Source: Mycolicibacterium phlei (lineage in GTDB: Bacteria > Actinomycetota > Actinomycetes > Mycobacteriales > Mycobacteriaceae). From it: DNA of 64,000 bases. Position 1 is the first letter of the stretch. Each line of letters begins with the position of its first letter. Below are positions 50,405-60,983 of the stretch, one piece after another. The notes beneath the pieces were generated by a model. It was not told the origin of the DNA. It worked only from the letters and a program-made list of their open reading frames with translations, and made no database searches. Where the stretch lies: positions 4,526,001-4,590,000 of the forward strand of contig NZ_CP014475.1 of assembly GCF_001583415.1 (NCBI RefSeq). Direction: 5' to 3'. A program made the translations under genes and the position numbers.

Positions 50405-51257
50405 AGCCGCGGCGGGCGTAGCTGTTGTAGCGCACCTTCATCGGCAGATGATCCCACACCCAGTTCACCGGCCGGGACCGCCAGAACGCCGCGAACCGCT
50501 GGTAGCGCCGCTCCTGGCGGTCGCTCCACGGTAGGCCGAGCATCTCGCGGGCCTGAGGCGGCATGCCGCCGGTGGTCAGGAACGCCGCGACCGGGTTGAA
50601 GACCGGCGAGATCAGCCGCCACGCCCACGGCGGCACGTTCTTCGGGCACGGGAAGCCCTTGGTGACGTAGCCGACGCCGTACTTGGCGGTCTTGTGCGCG
50701 ACGAGGACCTCGTTGAGCATGTGGTCCCAGTACTTCTCGAACTCGTCGTAGGTGGCCGGCATCGGGCGCTCGCTGACGCCGTAGCGCCGGTACCAGGTCT
50801 TGGACTCGAGGTAGATCTGTTCCTTCTCCTCGCGGGTCAACCGCTTGACGAAGGTGTCGGCGAAGTAGAGCACCTGCTCGACGAACGTGGCGTGCGCCCA
50901 GAAGTACGTCTCCGGGTCCAGGGCGTGGTAGCGCTTACCGCCGAACTCGTCGGGCATGGTGCCCTTGATCTCGGTGTGGAAGTCGCGCACCTGGGTGCCG
51001 GGGTTGTCGTCGTCGGACCCGTAGACGGTGTTGAAGATCGGCGGCATCGACCGCTTCACCCGTGCGGCGGTGTCCTTGAAGAACACCGAGTGGTCCAGCA
51101 CGCCCTGCCCGAGTTCGGCGAGCATGTTCTGCAGCACCGCGGGCCGCGGGCCGATCAGGAACATCCGGTTGTCACCGAAGTACTTCCACACCAGCGACTG
51201 TGGGCCCAGCGGCAGCGCGTCCTGCAGTTCCTGGGGCTTCTCCGCCAACTCGGTCAT
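50388..51257 (-). CDS. Oxygenase MpaB family (DUF2236) protein
   Basis: 289 residues of the DUF2236 family. [25 protein letters not shown] starts the domain; [43 protein letters not shown] holds the conserved charged/His positions thought to bind haem in the latex-clearing and MpaB relatives. ATG 51257 lies 12 bases from the dyad; the frame continues to 51293 across it. The substrate is unknown; TetR control suggests a response to a lipophilic compound. Confidence 0.82.
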   Translation of the reverse strand: MTELAEKPQELQDALPLGPQSLVWKYFGDNRMFLIGPRPAVLQNMLAELGQGVLDHSVFFKDTAARVKRSMPPIFNTVYGSDDDNPGTQVRDFHTEIKGTMPDEFGGKRYHALDPETYFWAHATFVEQVLYFADTFVKRLTREEKEQIYLESKTWYRRYGVSERPMPATYDEFEKYWDHMLNEVLVAHKTAKYGVGYVTKGFPCPKNVPPWAWRLISPVFNPVAAFLTTGGMPPQAREMLGLPWSDRQERRYQRFAAFWRSRPVNWVWDHLPMKVRYNSYARRGYARAA

Positions 51258-51269
51258 ATGCAACAGTGT

Positions 51270-51289
51270 TACAAATTCCGAACTTTGTA
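51270..51289. promoter_or_regulatory. TetR-type operator upstream of the MpaB-TetR operon
   Basis: TACAAATTCCGAACTTTGTA is a 20-bp dyad with perfect 6-bp outer arms TACAAA/TTTGTA and a partly symmetric centre. It is 12 bases upstream of the operon's first start codon. Confidence 0.55.
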
Positions 51290-51379
51290 CCAACCTGCTG
51301 TGAGCAGGCTCACCATCGCCCGCTCGTCCGCGAACGAGAAGCGGTGGCTGTGATCCCGCTCTCGGAGCAGCCCGGAATG

Positions 51380-51637
51380 CTATTTCGCGGCGTGCTCGCC
51401 CGATCGGCGCACCCGGCGCAGGCGTGCGACGCCCAGCACCGCCAGCACCCCGGCCACCGTCAGCAGCATCAGCGCCAACCCGACGTAGGGCGCGCTGTAC
51501 TCGATCGACGTGGTCGGCGGCTCACCCTCCAGCACCGGGGCGACCACGACCGACCTGCCCGCCGCCAGCCAGCTCAGCACGGCGCCGACCAGCGCGGCGG
51601 CGGCGATCACCAGTTCCGAGACCGCGCGCGCTCTCAT
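51380..51637 (-). CDS. Small membrane protein downstream of DUF3093
   Basis: 85 residues with two hydrophobic helices (about 6-24 and 49-70) and a short basic tail (RLRRVRRSGEHAAK). ATG 51637 overlaps the DUF3093 stop (ATGA). It ends a run of four small membrane protein genes downstream of hemB. The function is unknown. Confidence 0.7.
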   Translation of the reverse strand: MRARAVSELVIAAAALVGAVLSWLAAGRSVVVAPVLEGEPPTTSIEYSAPYVGLALMLLTVAGVLAVLGVARLRRVRRSGEHAAK

Positions 51638-52116
51638 GCCGGCGGGATGCGCTCTTCGACCAGCTGGGTGAGCTGCTGGCGCAGCTTCTGATGCTTGCGG
51701 GCCCACGCCTGGGCGGTCCGGTCATTGGTGAGCTTGAGCCCGATGCCGGTGCGTCCGCGCGGCACGCCGGTCAGCTCGCCGAGCGCGCGCGCCGACTGCC
51801 ACTTCGGCGCCTCGGCGCCGGTGGCCTCGGGATACACCTTCACGATCTCGGAGGTGCGGATGATCTCGGTGCCCTGACGCAGCGTGTCGGGGGTCAGCTC
51901 GACGGAGGTGTGGATCCGGGCCGCCTTGACCTGGATCGCCAGAAAACCGGTGACCAGCACGAAGAACAGGCCGGGGATGAGCCATTGGAAGCCGTAACCG
52001 GCCGACGCCTGGATCAGGCCCATCGAGATGCCCGCCAGCGGTCCGGCGATCAGCCACCACCAACTGGCGCCCTGCTCGTAGAACAGCACCTGCGGCGCGG
52101 GGTTGGTATCCGTCAC
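51634..52116 (-). CDS. DUF3093 family membrane protein
   Basis: 160 residues. Two membrane helices (about 18-60) precede a soluble domain with HTSVELTPDTLRQGTEIIRTSEIVKVYPE and PRGRTGIGLKLTNDRTAQAWARKH, the DUF3093 pattern of actinobacteria. Its GTG overlaps the upstream stop. Possibly linked to membrane or haem functions by position; there is no direct evidence. Confidence 0.8.
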   Translation of the reverse strand: MTDTNPAPQVLFYEQGASWWWLIAGPLAGISMGLIQASAGYGFQWLIPGLFFVLVTGFLAIQVKAARIHTSVELTPDTLRQGTEIIRTSEIVKVYPEATGAEAPKWQSARALGELTGVPRGRTGIGLKLTNDRTAQAWARKHQKLRQQLTQLVEERIPPA

Positions 52117-52481
52117 GACGCGTCCCCTTCGCTCGCGCTGGACCGGGTGATCAGGATCGCGCCCGCGAACAGCGGCAGCGCCGCCACCAGCGTGGGCCAG
52201 AACAGGATGCCAACCACCGACAGCACCACCAGGTATGCGACCAGGGCCAGCGACAGCGCCAGCGCCGCCCGGCGGAACCGCTCATCGGCGCCGCGGCGGA
52301 CCCGGCCGACCAGGAAGGCCATCGCCCCGCCGGCGAGGATGGTCAGCAGCCCGGCGACCCGGAACACCGGGTAGTCCACCGTCGCGGTGATCATCCCGCC
52401 GGTCATCACGATCACCGAGGCGGCCACCCAGCACCAGAACGCGGCGGTGACGACTCGGGGTCGGGGCACAGGAGCGCTCAT
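52113..52481 (-). CDS. Small integral membrane protein
   Basis: 122 residues with three to four hydrophobic helices (FWCWVAASVIVMTGGMI, VAGLLTILAGGAMAFLVG, ALSLALVAYLVVLSVVGILFWPTLVAALPLFAGAILI). ATG 52481 is the start; the frame to 52862 is antisense-like in the neighbour. The family is not recognised. It lies 20 bases after the next membrane gene of this operon. Confidence 0.68.
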   Translation of the reverse strand: MSAPVPRPRVVTAAFWCWVAASVIVMTGGMITATVDYPVFRVAGLLTILAGGAMAFLVGRVRRGADERFRRAALALSLALVAYLVVLSVVGILFWPTLVAALPLFAGAILITRSSASEGDAS

Positions 52482-52501
52482 GATCGGGTCAGCGTAACCG
52501 G

Positions 52502-52921
52502 TCACCGGTTGAAGAAGTCGTTGGCGTCCTTGCGGTGCAGCAGGAAGGCTCCGCCGGCGATCAGCACCACCCCGAGGATGGTGGCGACCGCGAACGTCAC
52601 CGCGGCCACCGGCGGGCGTTCCACCCCGAACAGGTTCATCCCCGCGTACACCGCCGAGGCGACCCCGCCGCCGGTCAGCACGGTACGGGTCCACCGGTAG
52701 CCCTGGCGCATCAGGAACAGGAAGGTCAGCACGATCGCCGCGATGATCAGGGTGAACACCACCGACAGGCCCAGCACCGGGGCGGGCAGATGACGTTCCC
52801 GGCCGAGCACGAACACGTCGACGATCTGCCCGATCACCATCAGCGGCAGCGCGACGACCCACAACCAGAAGCCGGTCTCCACGTCCTCGGGACGCGTCCC
52901 GGGCGCGACGGGCGGGGTCAC
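52502..52921 (-). CDS. Membrane protein coupled to hemB
   Basis: 139 residues with four hydrophobic helices ([36 protein letters not shown], a middle segment [18 protein letters not shown], and [21 protein letters not shown]). It equals the gene that follows hemB in M. tuberculosis (Rv0513) by position. GTG 52921 overlaps the hemB stop (GTGA). No domain is recognised. Confidence 0.72.
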   Translation of the reverse strand: MTPPVAPGTRPEDVETGFWLWVVALPLMVIGQIVDVFVLGRERHLPAPVLGLSVVFTLIIAAIVLTFLFLMRQGYRWTRTVLTGGGVASAVYAGMNLFGVERPPVAAVTFAVATILGVVLIAGGAFLLHRKDANDFFNR

Positions 52922-53898
52922 GCCAGCCAGCGGGCGGCCTCGGTCGCCCAGTACGTCAGGATGACGTCCGCGCCCGCCCGGCGGATGCCGGTCAGCGTCT
53001 CCAACGCCACGGTCTGCAGATCGATCCAGCCGTTGGCGGCGGCGGCACTGATCATCGAGTACTCGCCGGACACCTGGTAGGCGGCCACCGGCACCGGGGA
53101 CAGCTCGGCGGCCGCGCGCACCACGTCGAGGTAGGCCATCGCCGGCTTGACCATCACCATGTCGGCGCCCTCGTCGATGTCGAGGGTGATCTCGTGCAGC
53201 GCCTCGCGCGCATTGCCCGGGTTCTGCTGGTAGGTGCGACGGTCCCCCTGCAGGCTTGAGGCGACCGCTTCGCGGAACGGGCCGTAGAAGCCGGACGCGA
53301 ACTTCGCGGCGTAGGCCAGGATCACGGTGTCGGTGTGCCCGGCGGCGTCCAGCCCGTCGCGGATGGCGGCCACCTGACCGTCCATCATGCCGCTCGGCCC
53401 GACCACGTGTGCACCCGAATCCGCTTGCGCCACAGCGAGTTCGACATAGCGCTTGTTGGTCAGGTCGTTGTCGACGCGGCCCGCGGCGTCCAGCACGCCG
53501 CAGTGGCCGTGGTCGGTGAACTCGTCGAGGCAGGTGTCGGCCATCAGCACGATGTCGTCACCGAGGTCGGCGGACAGGTCGCGCAGCGCGACGTTGAGGA
53601 TGCCGTCCTCGGCCACTCCGACCGCCCCGGTCGGATCCTTGTCCTCGTCGCGCGGCACCCCGAACAGCATCAGCCCGCCCACGCCGGCCTCGACGGCCTC
53701 GGCGGCCGCGCGGCGCAGCGAGTCGCGGGTGTGCTGGTACACACCGGGCATCGAGGCGATCGGCCGGGGTTCGGTGATGCCGTCGGCGACGAACATCGGC
53801 AGCACCAGGTGCCTTGCCTCCAGCGAGGTTTCGGCGACCAGCCGGCGCAGTGCCGGTGTCGCGCGCAACCGGCGGGGACGATGCCTGGGGAAACCCAC
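52918..53898 (-). CDS. hemB: Delta-aminolevulinic acid dehydratase HemB
   Basis: 326 residues of the PBG synthase TIM barrel. [17 protein letters not shown] is the metal-site region with Asp/Cys ligands, [16 protein letters not shown] and [13 protein letters not shown] carry the two Schiff-base lysines, and [16 protein letters not shown] starts the N-terminal arm. It joins two aminolevulinates into porphobilinogen. The start is GTG 53898 behind GAGGAG; the frame continues to 54033 through hemD and is rejected. Confidence 0.95.
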   Translation of the reverse strand: MGFPRHRPRRLRATPALRRLVAETSLEARHLVLPMFVADGITEPRPIASMPGVYQHTRDSLRRAAAEAVEAGVGGLMLFGVPRDEDKDPTGAVGVAEDGILNVALRDLSADLGDDIVLMADTCLDEFTDHGHCGVLDAAGRVDNDLTNKRYVELAVAQADSGAHVVGPSGMMDGQVAAIRDGLDAAGHTDTVILAYAAKFASGFYGPFREAVASSLQGDRRTYQQNPGNAREALHEITLDIDEGADMVMVKPAMAYLDVVRAAAELSPVPVAAYQVSGEYSMISAAAANGWIDLQTVALETLTGIRRAGADVILTYWATEAARWLA

Positions 53899-53914
53899 AG
53901 CCGACTCCTCGGGT

Positions 53915-55672
53915 CTAGCGGCGGCGGCTCTTCTTACGCGGCGGCGGCAGTGCGCCCTCGGCACGCAAGCGGGCGGCGTGCTCGGCGAGCGCGTCGACGA
54001 GCGGGCCGACCGCCGCGACCTCCGGCTGCACATCCACCCGGAGCCCGAACTCCGCTGCGGTCTCAGCGGTTTTCGGCCCGATGCAGGCGACGATCGTGCG
54101 GGCGTGCGGCTTGCCCGCGATGCCGACCAGGTTGCGCACCGTCGAGCTCGAGGTGAAGCACACCGCGTCGAAGCCGCCGGTCTTGATCATCTCGCGGGTG
54201 TGCGCGGGCGGCGGGGCCGCGCGCACGGTGCGGTACGCCGTGACATCCTCGATCTCCCAACCGCGTTCGCGCAGCCCCTCGGCCAGCGTCTCGGTGGCGA
54301 TGTCGGCGCGCGGCAGCAGCACCCGGTTCACCGGATCGAAAACGTCGTCGTAGGGCGGGAATTCGTCCAGCAGCCCCAGCGAGGACTGCTCACCGCTGGG
54401 CACCAGTTCGGGGTTGATGCCGAACGCGCGCACCCGGTCGGCGGTCTGCTGGCCGACGCAGGCGATCTTGACGCCGGAGAACGCGCGGGCGTCCAGGCCG
54501 AACTCGTTGAACTTCTCCCACACCGCACGCACCGCGTTGGTGGAGGTGAACACCACCCACTGGAACCGGCCGTCGACCAGACCCTTGACCGCGCGCTCCA
54601 TCTGGGCCGGGCTGCGCGGCGGTTCGACCGCGATGGTGGGCACCTCGATCGGCAGTGCGCCGTGGCTGATCAGCCGCTCGCTCATCTCGCCCGCCTGGTC
54701 CTTGGTGCGCGGCACCAGCACGGTCCAGCCGTACAGGGCGCGGCTCTCCCACCAGTTCAGCTTGGCGCGGTTGGTCACTGTCTTGCCGATCGTCACGACC
54801 AGCGGGCCCGTCAGGGTGCCTGCCGGCTCCAGCCCGGCGGGCAGGTCCAGCACACCCTTCTCCAGCAGCCCGGACAGCGTCGTCTCGATCGAACGCTGTT
54901 GGCACGTCGTACCGTTCGCGGTCACCACCACCGGCGTGCTGTCGATCAGACCGTGGTCGATCAGCGTGCGCGCGGCATCCGGCAGGTGCGTCGCGGTGGC
55001 GTTGAGGATCAGCGGCCCGGGCGCGGCGGCCAGTGCGGCCCAATCGACTTCGGGGTCACGCACATCGGCGACGGTGTGCGTGGAACCCAGCGGCAGCCCG
55101 GCGTACGTCGGCACCGCGGTGGTGTCCGGCAGACCGGGCACGATCTCGAAGTTCACATGCGACTTGGACACCGCCAGCACCTCGGCGATCACCGCGTCGA
55201 CCGACAGCGGATCGCCTGCCACCAACCGGACCACGTCGGCGCCGTTGCGCGCCTCGGCGGCCAGCATCTTGGCGACCTCGGCGGGATCGCCCACCGCGGA
55301 CCGGATGTCCGGGCCGCCGGGCACCGACGGCGTCTCGTCGGCCGCGGACTTGTCGGCCTCATCGCTCTTGGCGTCGGTCTTCGCGTCGTCGGTCTTGGCG
55401 TCGCTGTTCGCGTCGTCGCTGTTGGCTTCGCTCTTGGCAGGCTCGCTCTTGGCGGGCTTCGCGGGCTCGGGACCCGAGGCCGGCGGCAGCTCGGAACCCG
55501 CCAGGGCGAGCACGGCTTCCGGCACGTCGGGATCGGTGAACACCAAAGCGGCGTTGGCGAGCACGGTGCGCGCCCGCGTCGTCAGCAGACCGGGGTCGCC
55601 CGGTCCCGAGCCGACGAACGTGATGCGGCCCGGCTTCGGCTTACGGCCTCGCCCGCTACTCTGGGCAGTCAT
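53915..55672 (-). CDS. hemD: Fused uroporphyrinogen-III C-methyltransferase/synthase HemD (CysG-like)
   Basis: 585 residues. The N-terminal half is a tetrapyrrole methylase ([18 protein letters not shown], then [18 protein letters not shown] and [14 protein letters not shown]); the C-terminal half from about residue 315 is uroporphyrinogen-III synthase ([31 protein letters not shown]). About 45 residues of Lys/Asp/Ser/Ala repeats ([19 protein letters not shown]) are inserted in the methylase domain near residues 68-115. ATG 55672 is 23 bases after hemC. Confidence 0.92.
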   Translation of the reverse strand: MTAQSSGRGRKPKPGRITFVGSGPGDPGLLTTRARTVLANAALVFTDPDVPEAVLALAGSELPPASGPEPAKPAKSEPAKSEANSDDANSDAKTDDAKTDAKSDEADKSAADETPSVPGGPDIRSAVGDPAEVAKMLAAEARNGADVVRLVAGDPLSVDAVIAEVLAVSKSHVNFEIVPGLPDTTAVPTYAGLPLGSTHTVADVRDPEVDWAALAAAPGPLILNATATHLPDAARTLIDHGLIDSTPVVVTANGTTCQQRSIETTLSGLLEKGVLDLPAGLEPAGTLTGPLVVTIGKTVTNRAKLNWWESRALYGWTVLVPRTKDQAGEMSERLISHGALPIEVPTIAVEPPRSPAQMERAVKGLVDGRFQWVVFTSTNAVRAVWEKFNEFGLDARAFSGVKIACVGQQTADRVRAFGINPELVPSGEQSSLGLLDEFPPYDDVFDPVNRVLLPRADIATETLAEGLRERGWEIEDVTAYRTVRAAPPPAHTREMIKTGGFDAVCFTSSSTVRNLVGIAGKPHARTIVACIGPKTAETAAEFGLRVDVQPEVAAVGPLVDALAEHAARLRAEGALPPPRKKSRRR

Positions 55673-55695
55673 CTCAGTCACTCCGCTCTGCAGCT

Positions 55696-56628
55696 TCAGG
55701 TGGCATCCGCCATGAGCTCGCGCGCCCCGAGTTCGAACAGCTCCTCGGCGACCGAGAACCCCAGTTCCCGGGCCCGGTCGGGTGTTCCGACACCGGACGC
55801 GCGGATCACGTCGGATCCGTCCAGTGCCGCCACGCAAGCGCGCAGCGACACCTCTTCGAAGACGTTGCCGTCCTCATCGATGGACTCGACCACCTCCGCG
55901 ATCGCGCCCACCGGTGCGGAGCAACCCGCCTCCAGTCGGGCGAGCAGGGCGCGCTCAGCGGTGACCGCCGCGCGGGTGTCGGCGTCGTCCAACTCCGCCA
56001 GCAGCGCGGCGAGCTCGGTGTCGTCTGCGCGGCACTCCACCGCGAGCGCACCCTGAGCCGGCGCTGGCAACATCTGCACCGGCTCCAGAGTCTCGGTGGC
56101 CTCGGCCAGTCGTCCGATACGGGCCAGACCCGCCCGGGCGACGACGATGCCGTCGAGTTCACCGTTGCTTACCCTGCTCAACCTGGTATCTAGGTTGCCT
56201 CGTAGGGGGCGGATTTCCAAACCGAGACCCAGTGCTTTAAGCTGTGCGGCCCGCCGCGGGCTCGACGTGCCGATCACCGAGCCCGCTGGCAACTCTCCGA
56301 GCACCAGTCCGTCGCGGGCGACAAGCACGTCGCGAGGGTCCTCGCGCGGGGGGATCGCGGGTAGCTGCAGCCGCGGGTCCCCGGCGGTCGGCAAATCCTT
56401 GTGCGAGTGCACCGCGCAGTCCACCTCGCCGGCCGCGATCGCCTCGCGCAGCGCGGCGGTGAACACCCCGACGCCGATGTCGACGATCGGGCCCTGGTTG
56501 CGGTCGCCCTCGGTGGAGACGATGACGAGCTCGGCCTCATGCCCGCGGGCGATCAGCGCGTCTCGGACGGTACCGGCCTGGGTGGTCGCCAGCAGGCTCC
56601 CCCGGGTGCCTATGCGGATGACAGACAA
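55696..56628 (-). CDS. hemC: Porphobilinogen deaminase HemC
   Basis: 310 residues. [20 protein letters not shown] starts the first domain, HSHKDLPT binds the growing chain, [14 protein letters not shown] and RAGLARIGR follow, and [14 protein letters not shown] holds Cys near 240 that carries the dipyrromethane cofactor. It polymerises four porphobilinogens to hydroxymethylbilane. The start is a TTG at 56628, three bases after hemA. Confidence 0.94.
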   Translation of the reverse strand: MSVIRIGTRGSLLATTQAGTVRDALIARGHEAELVIVSTEGDRNQGPIVDIGVGVFTAALREAIAAGEVDCAVHSHKDLPTAGDPRLQLPAIPPREDPRDVLVARDGLVLGELPAGSVIGTSSPRRAAQLKALGLGLEIRPLRGNLDTRLSRVSNGELDGIVVARAGLARIGRLAEATETLEPVQMLPAPAQGALAVECRADDTELAALLAELDDADTRAAVTAERALLARLEAGCSAPVGAIAEVVESIDEDGNVFEEVSLRACVAALDGSDVIRASGVGTPDRARELGFSVAEELFELGARELMADAT

Positions 56629-56631
56629 GCG

Positions 56632-58002
56632 CTATTCGGCCCTATCGAAATCGGTTGAAAGAGGCGGTATTTCATCGGCGCGCGCGACCAGCGGCAGCTC
56701 CGGCTGGGCGACCGCGTCGACGGCGTGCTGGTCGAGCTCGAACAGTTCGCGCAGCGCCGAGGCGTAGCTGTCGCCGCCGGGCGCGCTGGCCAGCTGCTTG
56801 ACCCGCACCGTCGGCGCGTGCAGCAGCTTGTCGACCACCCGGCGGACGGTCTTGGCGACCTCCTCGCGGTGGGCGGCGTCCAGGTCGGGCAGCCGGTTGT
56901 CCAGCCGCAGCAGCTCGGCCTCGACCACGTCGGCGGCGCGCTGACGCAGCGCGGTGACGGTCGGGGTGACCTCGGCCACCCGCTGGGCGGCCAGGTAGTT
57001 GGCCACCTCCGCGGCGACGATCGCGCGGGCGGCGTCGGCGTCGACCGCGGCGGCCTTGGCCGACGGTTCCCGCAGGATGCGGTCCATGTCGACGACGTGC
57101 ACGCCGGGCAGGCCCGCCACCGCGGCGTCGACGTCACGCGGCATGCCCAGATCGCAGATGACCAGCTGTTTGGGCTCGGCGCCGTGGGCCAGGCCGCGGT
57201 GCACGTCGGCCAGCGACACCACCGGACGCACCGCACCGGTGGAGCTGACCACGACGTCGGCGTCGGTCAGCAGCGGCGGCAGGTGGTCGAACGGGAACGC
57301 GTCGGCCTCGATGCCCTGCTCACGGATGTTCTCGGCGAGCCGGGTGGCGCGCGGAAGGCTGCGGTTGACCACGTGGATGCGCCGCACCCCGGCGCGGATC
57401 AGGTGTTTGGCGGCCAGCGAGCCCATCGAGCCCGCGCCGACCACCACGGCCTTGCGGCCGTCGAGGGTGTCGAGCTTCCTGGTGGCGATGTCCAGGGCCA
57501 CGGAGACCACCGAGGCGCCCGCGGCGTCGATCCCGGTCTCGGAGTGCACCCGCTTGCCGACCGACAGCGCGCGCTGCGCCAGGTCGTGCAGGGTGCGGCC
57601 GACGGTGCGGTTGGCCTCGGCGGTCGCGTAGGCGCGGCGCACCTGGCCCAGCACCTGCTGTTCGCCGACCACCGCGGAGTCCAGGCCGGAGGCCACCGCG
57701 AACAGGTGCTCGACGGCGGCCTCGGCGTAGCGCACATACGCGTGTTTGGTCAGCTCGGCCAGGCCCAGGCCGGAATGCTCGGAGAGCACCTGGCCGATCA
57801 CCGACAACCCGCCGTGGAACGCCTCGACCACGGCGTAGACCTCGACGCGGTTGCAGGTGGACAACACCATGGCCTCGGTGACGAGCGAGGACTGCAACAC
57901 CTGTTCGACGATCTTTGCCTGATCGGACTCGTCTGTGCTCAGTTGCTCGAGGACCGACACCGGCGCGCTGCGGTGCGAAACCCCGAAAAGCAGCACGCTC
58001 AC
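56632..58002 (-). CDS. hemA: Glutamyl-tRNA reductase HemA
   Basis: 456 residues. The catalytic Cys50 is in [35 protein letters not shown], the NADPH loop [16 protein letters not shown] and the C-terminal dimer domain [14 protein letters not shown] follow. HemA reduces glutamyl-tRNA to glutamate-1-semialdehyde, the committed haem step. GTG 58002 gives [14 protein letters not shown], the family N-terminus; 57 nt of extra frame upstream is rejected. It heads hemA-hemC-hemD-hemB. Confidence 0.95.
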   Translation of the reverse strand: MSVLLFGVSHRSAPVSVLEQLSTDESDQAKIVEQVLQSSLVTEAMVLSTCNRVEVYAVVEAFHGGLSVIGQVLSEHSGLGLAELTKHAYVRYAEAAVEHLFAVASGLDSAVVGEQQVLGQVRRAYATAEANRTVGRTLHDLAQRALSVGKRVHSETGIDAAGASVVSVALDIATRKLDTLDGRKAVVVGAGSMGSLAAKHLIRAGVRRIHVVNRSLPRATRLAENIREQGIEADAFPFDHLPPLLTDADVVVSSTGAVRPVVSLADVHRGLAHGAEPKQLVICDLGMPRDVDAAVAGLPGVHVVDMDRILREPSAKAAAVDADAARAIVAAEVANYLAAQRVAEVTPTVTALRQRAADVVEAELLRLDNRLPDLDAAHREEVAKTVRRVVDKLLHAPTVRVKQLASAPGGDSYASALRELFELDQHAVDAVAQPELPLVARADEIPPLSTDFDRAE

Positions 58003-58116
58003 GGCATCATCACCACGGCGTCCACGGTAGCCCTTGCGCAGCTGGGAAACCAAATTCACCAGCTATTTCGGGGCAACTGTAAGCGCTACCGGCAGGACCT
58101 GCCGGGACCGGCGCGG

Positions 58117-58371
58117 CTAGGTCGCCAGATCGGCCCGCAGCCGGGGCTCGTCGACCTCCCAGTAGCTGTGCTCGCGGCCGTCGAGCAGCACCACCGGCAG
58201 CCGGTCGCCGTACTCGGCGCGCAGCGTCGCGTCGCCGGCGGCCGCGGCCTCGTCGACGTCGGTGACGGTCAGCGCGAACCCGAGTTCCTCGGCCAACCGG
58301 GACAGCTGCTCGCCGACCGCCGTGCAGATACTGCAACCGGCCCTGGTCAACAACTCCACCTGGTGCTCCAC
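58117..58371 (-). CDS. Glutaredoxin-like protein, Rv0508-type
   Basis: 84 residues with a thioredoxin-like fold: VELLTRAGCSICTAVGEQLSRLAEELG (CxxC, Cys13 and Cys16), DEAAAAGDATLRAEYGDRLPVVLLDG with the cis-Pro, and the short DEPRLRADL end. This is the DUF836 type of small thiol redox protein. It lies upstream of hemA on the same strand (114-nt gap that should hold the hemA promoter) and divergent from serB1. Confidence 0.82.
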   Translation of the reverse strand: MEHQVELLTRAGCSICTAVGEQLSRLAEELGFALTVTDVDEAAAAGDATLRAEYGDRLPVVLLDGREHSYWEVDEPRLRADLAT

Positions 58372-58410
58372 ACAGCCAGTATCAAGACCAGCGCATCAGC
58401 CGCGGTGACT

Positions 58411-58416
58411 TAGGGT
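58411..58416 (+). promoter_or_regulatory. -10 box TAGGGT for a leaderless serB1 transcript
   Basis: TAGGGT (TANNNT) ends six bases before GTG 58423, with no ribosome-binding site between. Confidence 0.5.
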
Positions 58417-58422
58417 TGACTC

Positions 58423-59298
58423 GTGTCTCGATCCGGTGATGCAGAAGTTGTGCAGCAGCAACTTGCCGGTGAGGCGAGCGCGGAGGTGGCTGCCGAGCAG
58501 GTGACCACGCCGCCCAAGCCGCCGCCGGACCTCACCGCGGCGGCGTTCTTCGACGTCGACAACACCCTGGTGCAGGGTTCGTCGCTGGTGCACTTCGCCC
58601 GCGGCCTGGCCGCGCGCAAGTACTTCACCTACGCCGACGTGGCGAAGTTCGTGTGGGCGCAGGCCAAGTTCCAGCTGACCGGGCGGGAGAACAGCGACGA
58701 CGTCGCCGAGGGCCGGCGCAAGGCGCTGGCGTTCATCGAGGGCCGCTCGGTGGCCGAGCTGGTGGCGCTCGGCGAGGAGATCTACGACGAGATCATCGCC
58801 GACAAGATCTGGCCGGGCACCCGCGCGCTGGCGCAGATGCACCTCGACGCGGGCCAGCAGGTGTGGCTGGTCACCGCCACCCCCTACGAGCTGGCCGACA
58901 TCATCGCCCGGCGGCTGGGGCTGACCGGGGCGCTGGGCACCGTCGCGGAGTCCGTCGACGGGGTGTTCACCGGCCGGCTGGTCGGCGACCTGCTGCACGG
59001 CACCGGCAAGGCGCACGCGGTGCGCTCGCTGGCCATCCGCGAGGGCTTCAACCTGCGCCGCTGCACCGCCTACTCGGACAGCTTCAACGATGTGCCGATG
59101 CTGTCGCTGGTGGGCACCGCGGTGGCGATCAACCCCGACGCCGACCTGCGGGACCTGGCCCGCGAGCGCGGCTGGGAGATCCGCGACTTCCGCACCGCGC
59201 GCAAGGCGGCCCGCATCGGGGTGCCGTCGGCGCTCGCGCTGGGCGCGGCGGGCGGGGCGCTGGCGGCCGTCGTGTCCCGTCGGCACGAAGGCCGCTGA
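58423..59298 (+). CDS. serB1: HAD family phosphatase, SerB1-like
   Basis: 291 residues. The HAD motif I is [13 protein letters not shown] (Asp44, Asp46), motif II in [12 protein letters not shown], and the acidic motif III/IV in [23 protein letters not shown]. This is the SerB1/HAD-IB type rather than a classical phosphoserine phosphatase with a regulatory ACT domain; the true substrate is uncertain. C-terminal [15 protein letters not shown] looks like a membrane-associated helix. Divergent from the glutaredoxin-like gene. Confidence 0.87.
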   Translation: MSRSGDAEVVQQQLAGEASAEVAAEQVTTPPKPPPDLTAAAFFDVDNTLVQGSSLVHFARGLAARKYFTYADVAKFVWAQAKFQLTGRENSDDVAEGRRKALAFIEGRSVAELVALGEEIYDEIIADKIWPGTRALAQMHLDAGQQVWLVTATPYELADIIARRLGLTGALGTVAESVDGVFTGRLVGDLLHGTGKAHAVRSLAIREGFNLRRCTAYSDSFNDVPMLSLVGTAVAINPDADLRDLARERGWEIRDFRTARKAARIGVPSALALGAAGGALAAVVSRRHEGR

Positions 59299-59364
59299 CG
59301 CTGCGCTGATAGGCTCGCGACCGCGAACTTTTTCGTGACGAGACCGGGCGAGGAAGAAGAAATC

Positions 59365-59895
59365 ATGGCGATCGCAGAAGAGATCATCGGGACGCACTAC
59401 CGGTACCCCGACTACTTCCAGGTCGACCGGGAGAAGATCCGCGAGTTCGCCCGTGCCGTGAAGAACGACCATCCTGCGCACTTCACCGAGGAGGCCGCCA
59501 AGGAGTGCGGCTACGACGGCCTGATCGCGCCCCTGACGTTCCTGGCGGTGGCCGGCCGCAAGGTGCAGGAGGAGATCTTCAACCAGTTCGACGTGCCGAT
59601 CAACATGGAGCGGGTGCTGCACCGCGACCAGAAGATCGTGTTCCACCGCCCGATCGTGGCCGGGGACAAGCTGTTCTTCGACTCCTACCTGGACTCGGTC
59701 ACCGAGTCGCACGGCGCGGTGGTCACCGAGATCCGCGGTGAGGTCACCGACGAGGACGGCAACCCGGTGCTGACCAGCGTGGTCACCGTGATGGGTGAGG
59801 CGCAGTCCGACACCGAGGCCGACGAGGTGACCGCCCAAATCGCCGCCGCGCGCGACGCCGCGATCAAGGGCATGATCGCCAAGCAGAACGGCTAG
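59365..59895 (+). CDS. HadA-like N-terminal MaoC dehydratase subunit (UPF0336), Rv0504c-type
   Basis: 176 residues with a hot-dog fold: [44 protein letters not shown], and [26 protein letters not shown]. It matches the non-catalytic HadA/HadC subunits, lacking the hydratase DxxxxH motif, which work with HadB in mycolic acid elongation. No partner subunit is encoded nearby. ATG 59365 has a GAGGAAG site; the stop overlaps the convergent acyltransferase stop. Confidence 0.85.
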   Translation: MAIAEEIIGTHYRYPDYFQVDREKIREFARAVKNDHPAHFTEEAAKECGYDGLIAPLTFLAVAGRKVQEEIFNQFDVPINMERVLHRDQKIVFHRPIVAGDKLFFDSYLDSVTESHGAVVTEIRGEVTDEDGNPVLTSVVTVMGEAQSDTEADEVTAQIAAARDAAIKGMIAKQNG

Positions 59896-60965
59896 CCGAA
59901 GAAGGTGTTCCGGCGGGTGGCCAGCAGCTGATACAGCGTCTGCTGGATGGTCTCACGCACCTGGTCGGTGAGCTCGAAGGTGACCATCGGGTCCTCGGCG
60001 GCCGACTCGTCGTAACCGGCGGTCTCGATCGGCTCACCGAACTGGATGTGCCACTTCGACGGCAGCGGCACCATGCCCACCGGACCGGCCAGCGGGAACA
60101 ACGGCGTCACCGGGAAGTACGGCAGCCCCAGCAACCGGGCCAGCAGCTTGACGTCGGCGATCATCGGATAGATCTCCTCGGAGCCGACGATCGAGCACGG
60201 CACGATGGGCGCCCCGGTGCGCAACGCGGCCGACACGAACCCGCCGCGGCCGAACCGCTGCAGCTTGTAGCGGTCCTTGAAGTGCTTGCCCAGGCCCTTG
60301 TAGCCCTCCGGGAACACCGCGGTCAGCTCGCCGGCGGCCAGCAGCCGGTGCGCGTCGGCGGTGCAGGCCATGGTGTGGCCGGCCTTGCGGGCGGCCTGGC
60401 CCACCACCGGCAGGTCGAACACCAGATCGGCGGCCAGCAGCCGCAGGTCGCGGTGCGCCGGGTGGTGGTCGTGCACCGCCACCGACGCCATCAGCCCGTC
60501 GAACGGCAGCACACCGGCGTGGTTGGCGACCACCAGCGCGGCCCCGGTCTCGGGCAGGTTCTCGATTCCGCTCACCTCGACGCGGAACCAGTTGTTGAAC
60601 AGCGCCCGCAGCATCGGCAGAAAGATGGCCTCGTTGAGGTGCGGGTCGAAGCCGAACTCGTCGACGGTGTAGTCGCCGGTGATGCGCTTGCGCAGGAACT
60701 CGGCCACCGTGGCGATGCGCTGGGCCAGCTCGTTGGGGGTCTGCTCCTCAGTCGACGCGGCACCGCCGCGGCGCTCGTCGATCTCGCGGACGACGGCCGC
60801 CAGCTCCTCGGCCGCCGCGGGATCGGACAGCACCGAGGGATGGCGACGCGCGCTCTGGGCGCGGGCGGCGTTCCGGCGCGCGGCCGCAGCGCGAGTCGAG
60901 TTTCCGTGTAGCGGAATGACTTTCGCTTTGGATTCGCCCGCCACTGTCGTTACCTTCTCCCCCAC
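59892..60965 (-). CDS. PlsC-like lysophospholipid/glycerol acyltransferase, Rv0502-type
   Basis: 357 residues. The acyltransferase motif [11 protein letters not shown] (His...Asp), motif II in [13 protein letters not shown] and motif III in [18 protein letters not shown] are ordered as in the PlsC family. The N-terminal 100 residues are basic and helical. It transfers acyl chains to glycerolipids or related lipids at the inner membrane. It is downstream of the epimerase gene (18-nt gap) and convergent with the HadA-like gene. Confidence 0.87.
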   Translation of the reverse strand: MGEKVTTVAGESKAKVIPLHGNSTRAAAARRNAARAQSARRHPSVLSDPAAAEELAAVVREIDERRGGAASTEEQTPNELAQRIATVAEFLRKRITGDYTVDEFGFDPHLNEAIFLPMLRALFNNWFRVEVSGIENLPETGAALVVANHAGVLPFDGLMASVAVHDHHPAHRDLRLLAADLVFDLPVVGQAARKAGHTMACTADAHRLLAAGELTAVFPEGYKGLGKHFKDRYKLQRFGRGGFVSAALRTGAPIVPCSIVGSEEIYPMIADVKLLARLLGLPYFPVTPLFPLAGPVGMVPLPSKWHIQFGEPIETAGYDESAAEDPMVTFELTDQVRETIQQTLYQLLATRRNTFFG

Positions 60966-60983
60966 CCGATTCAGATACTGCGC

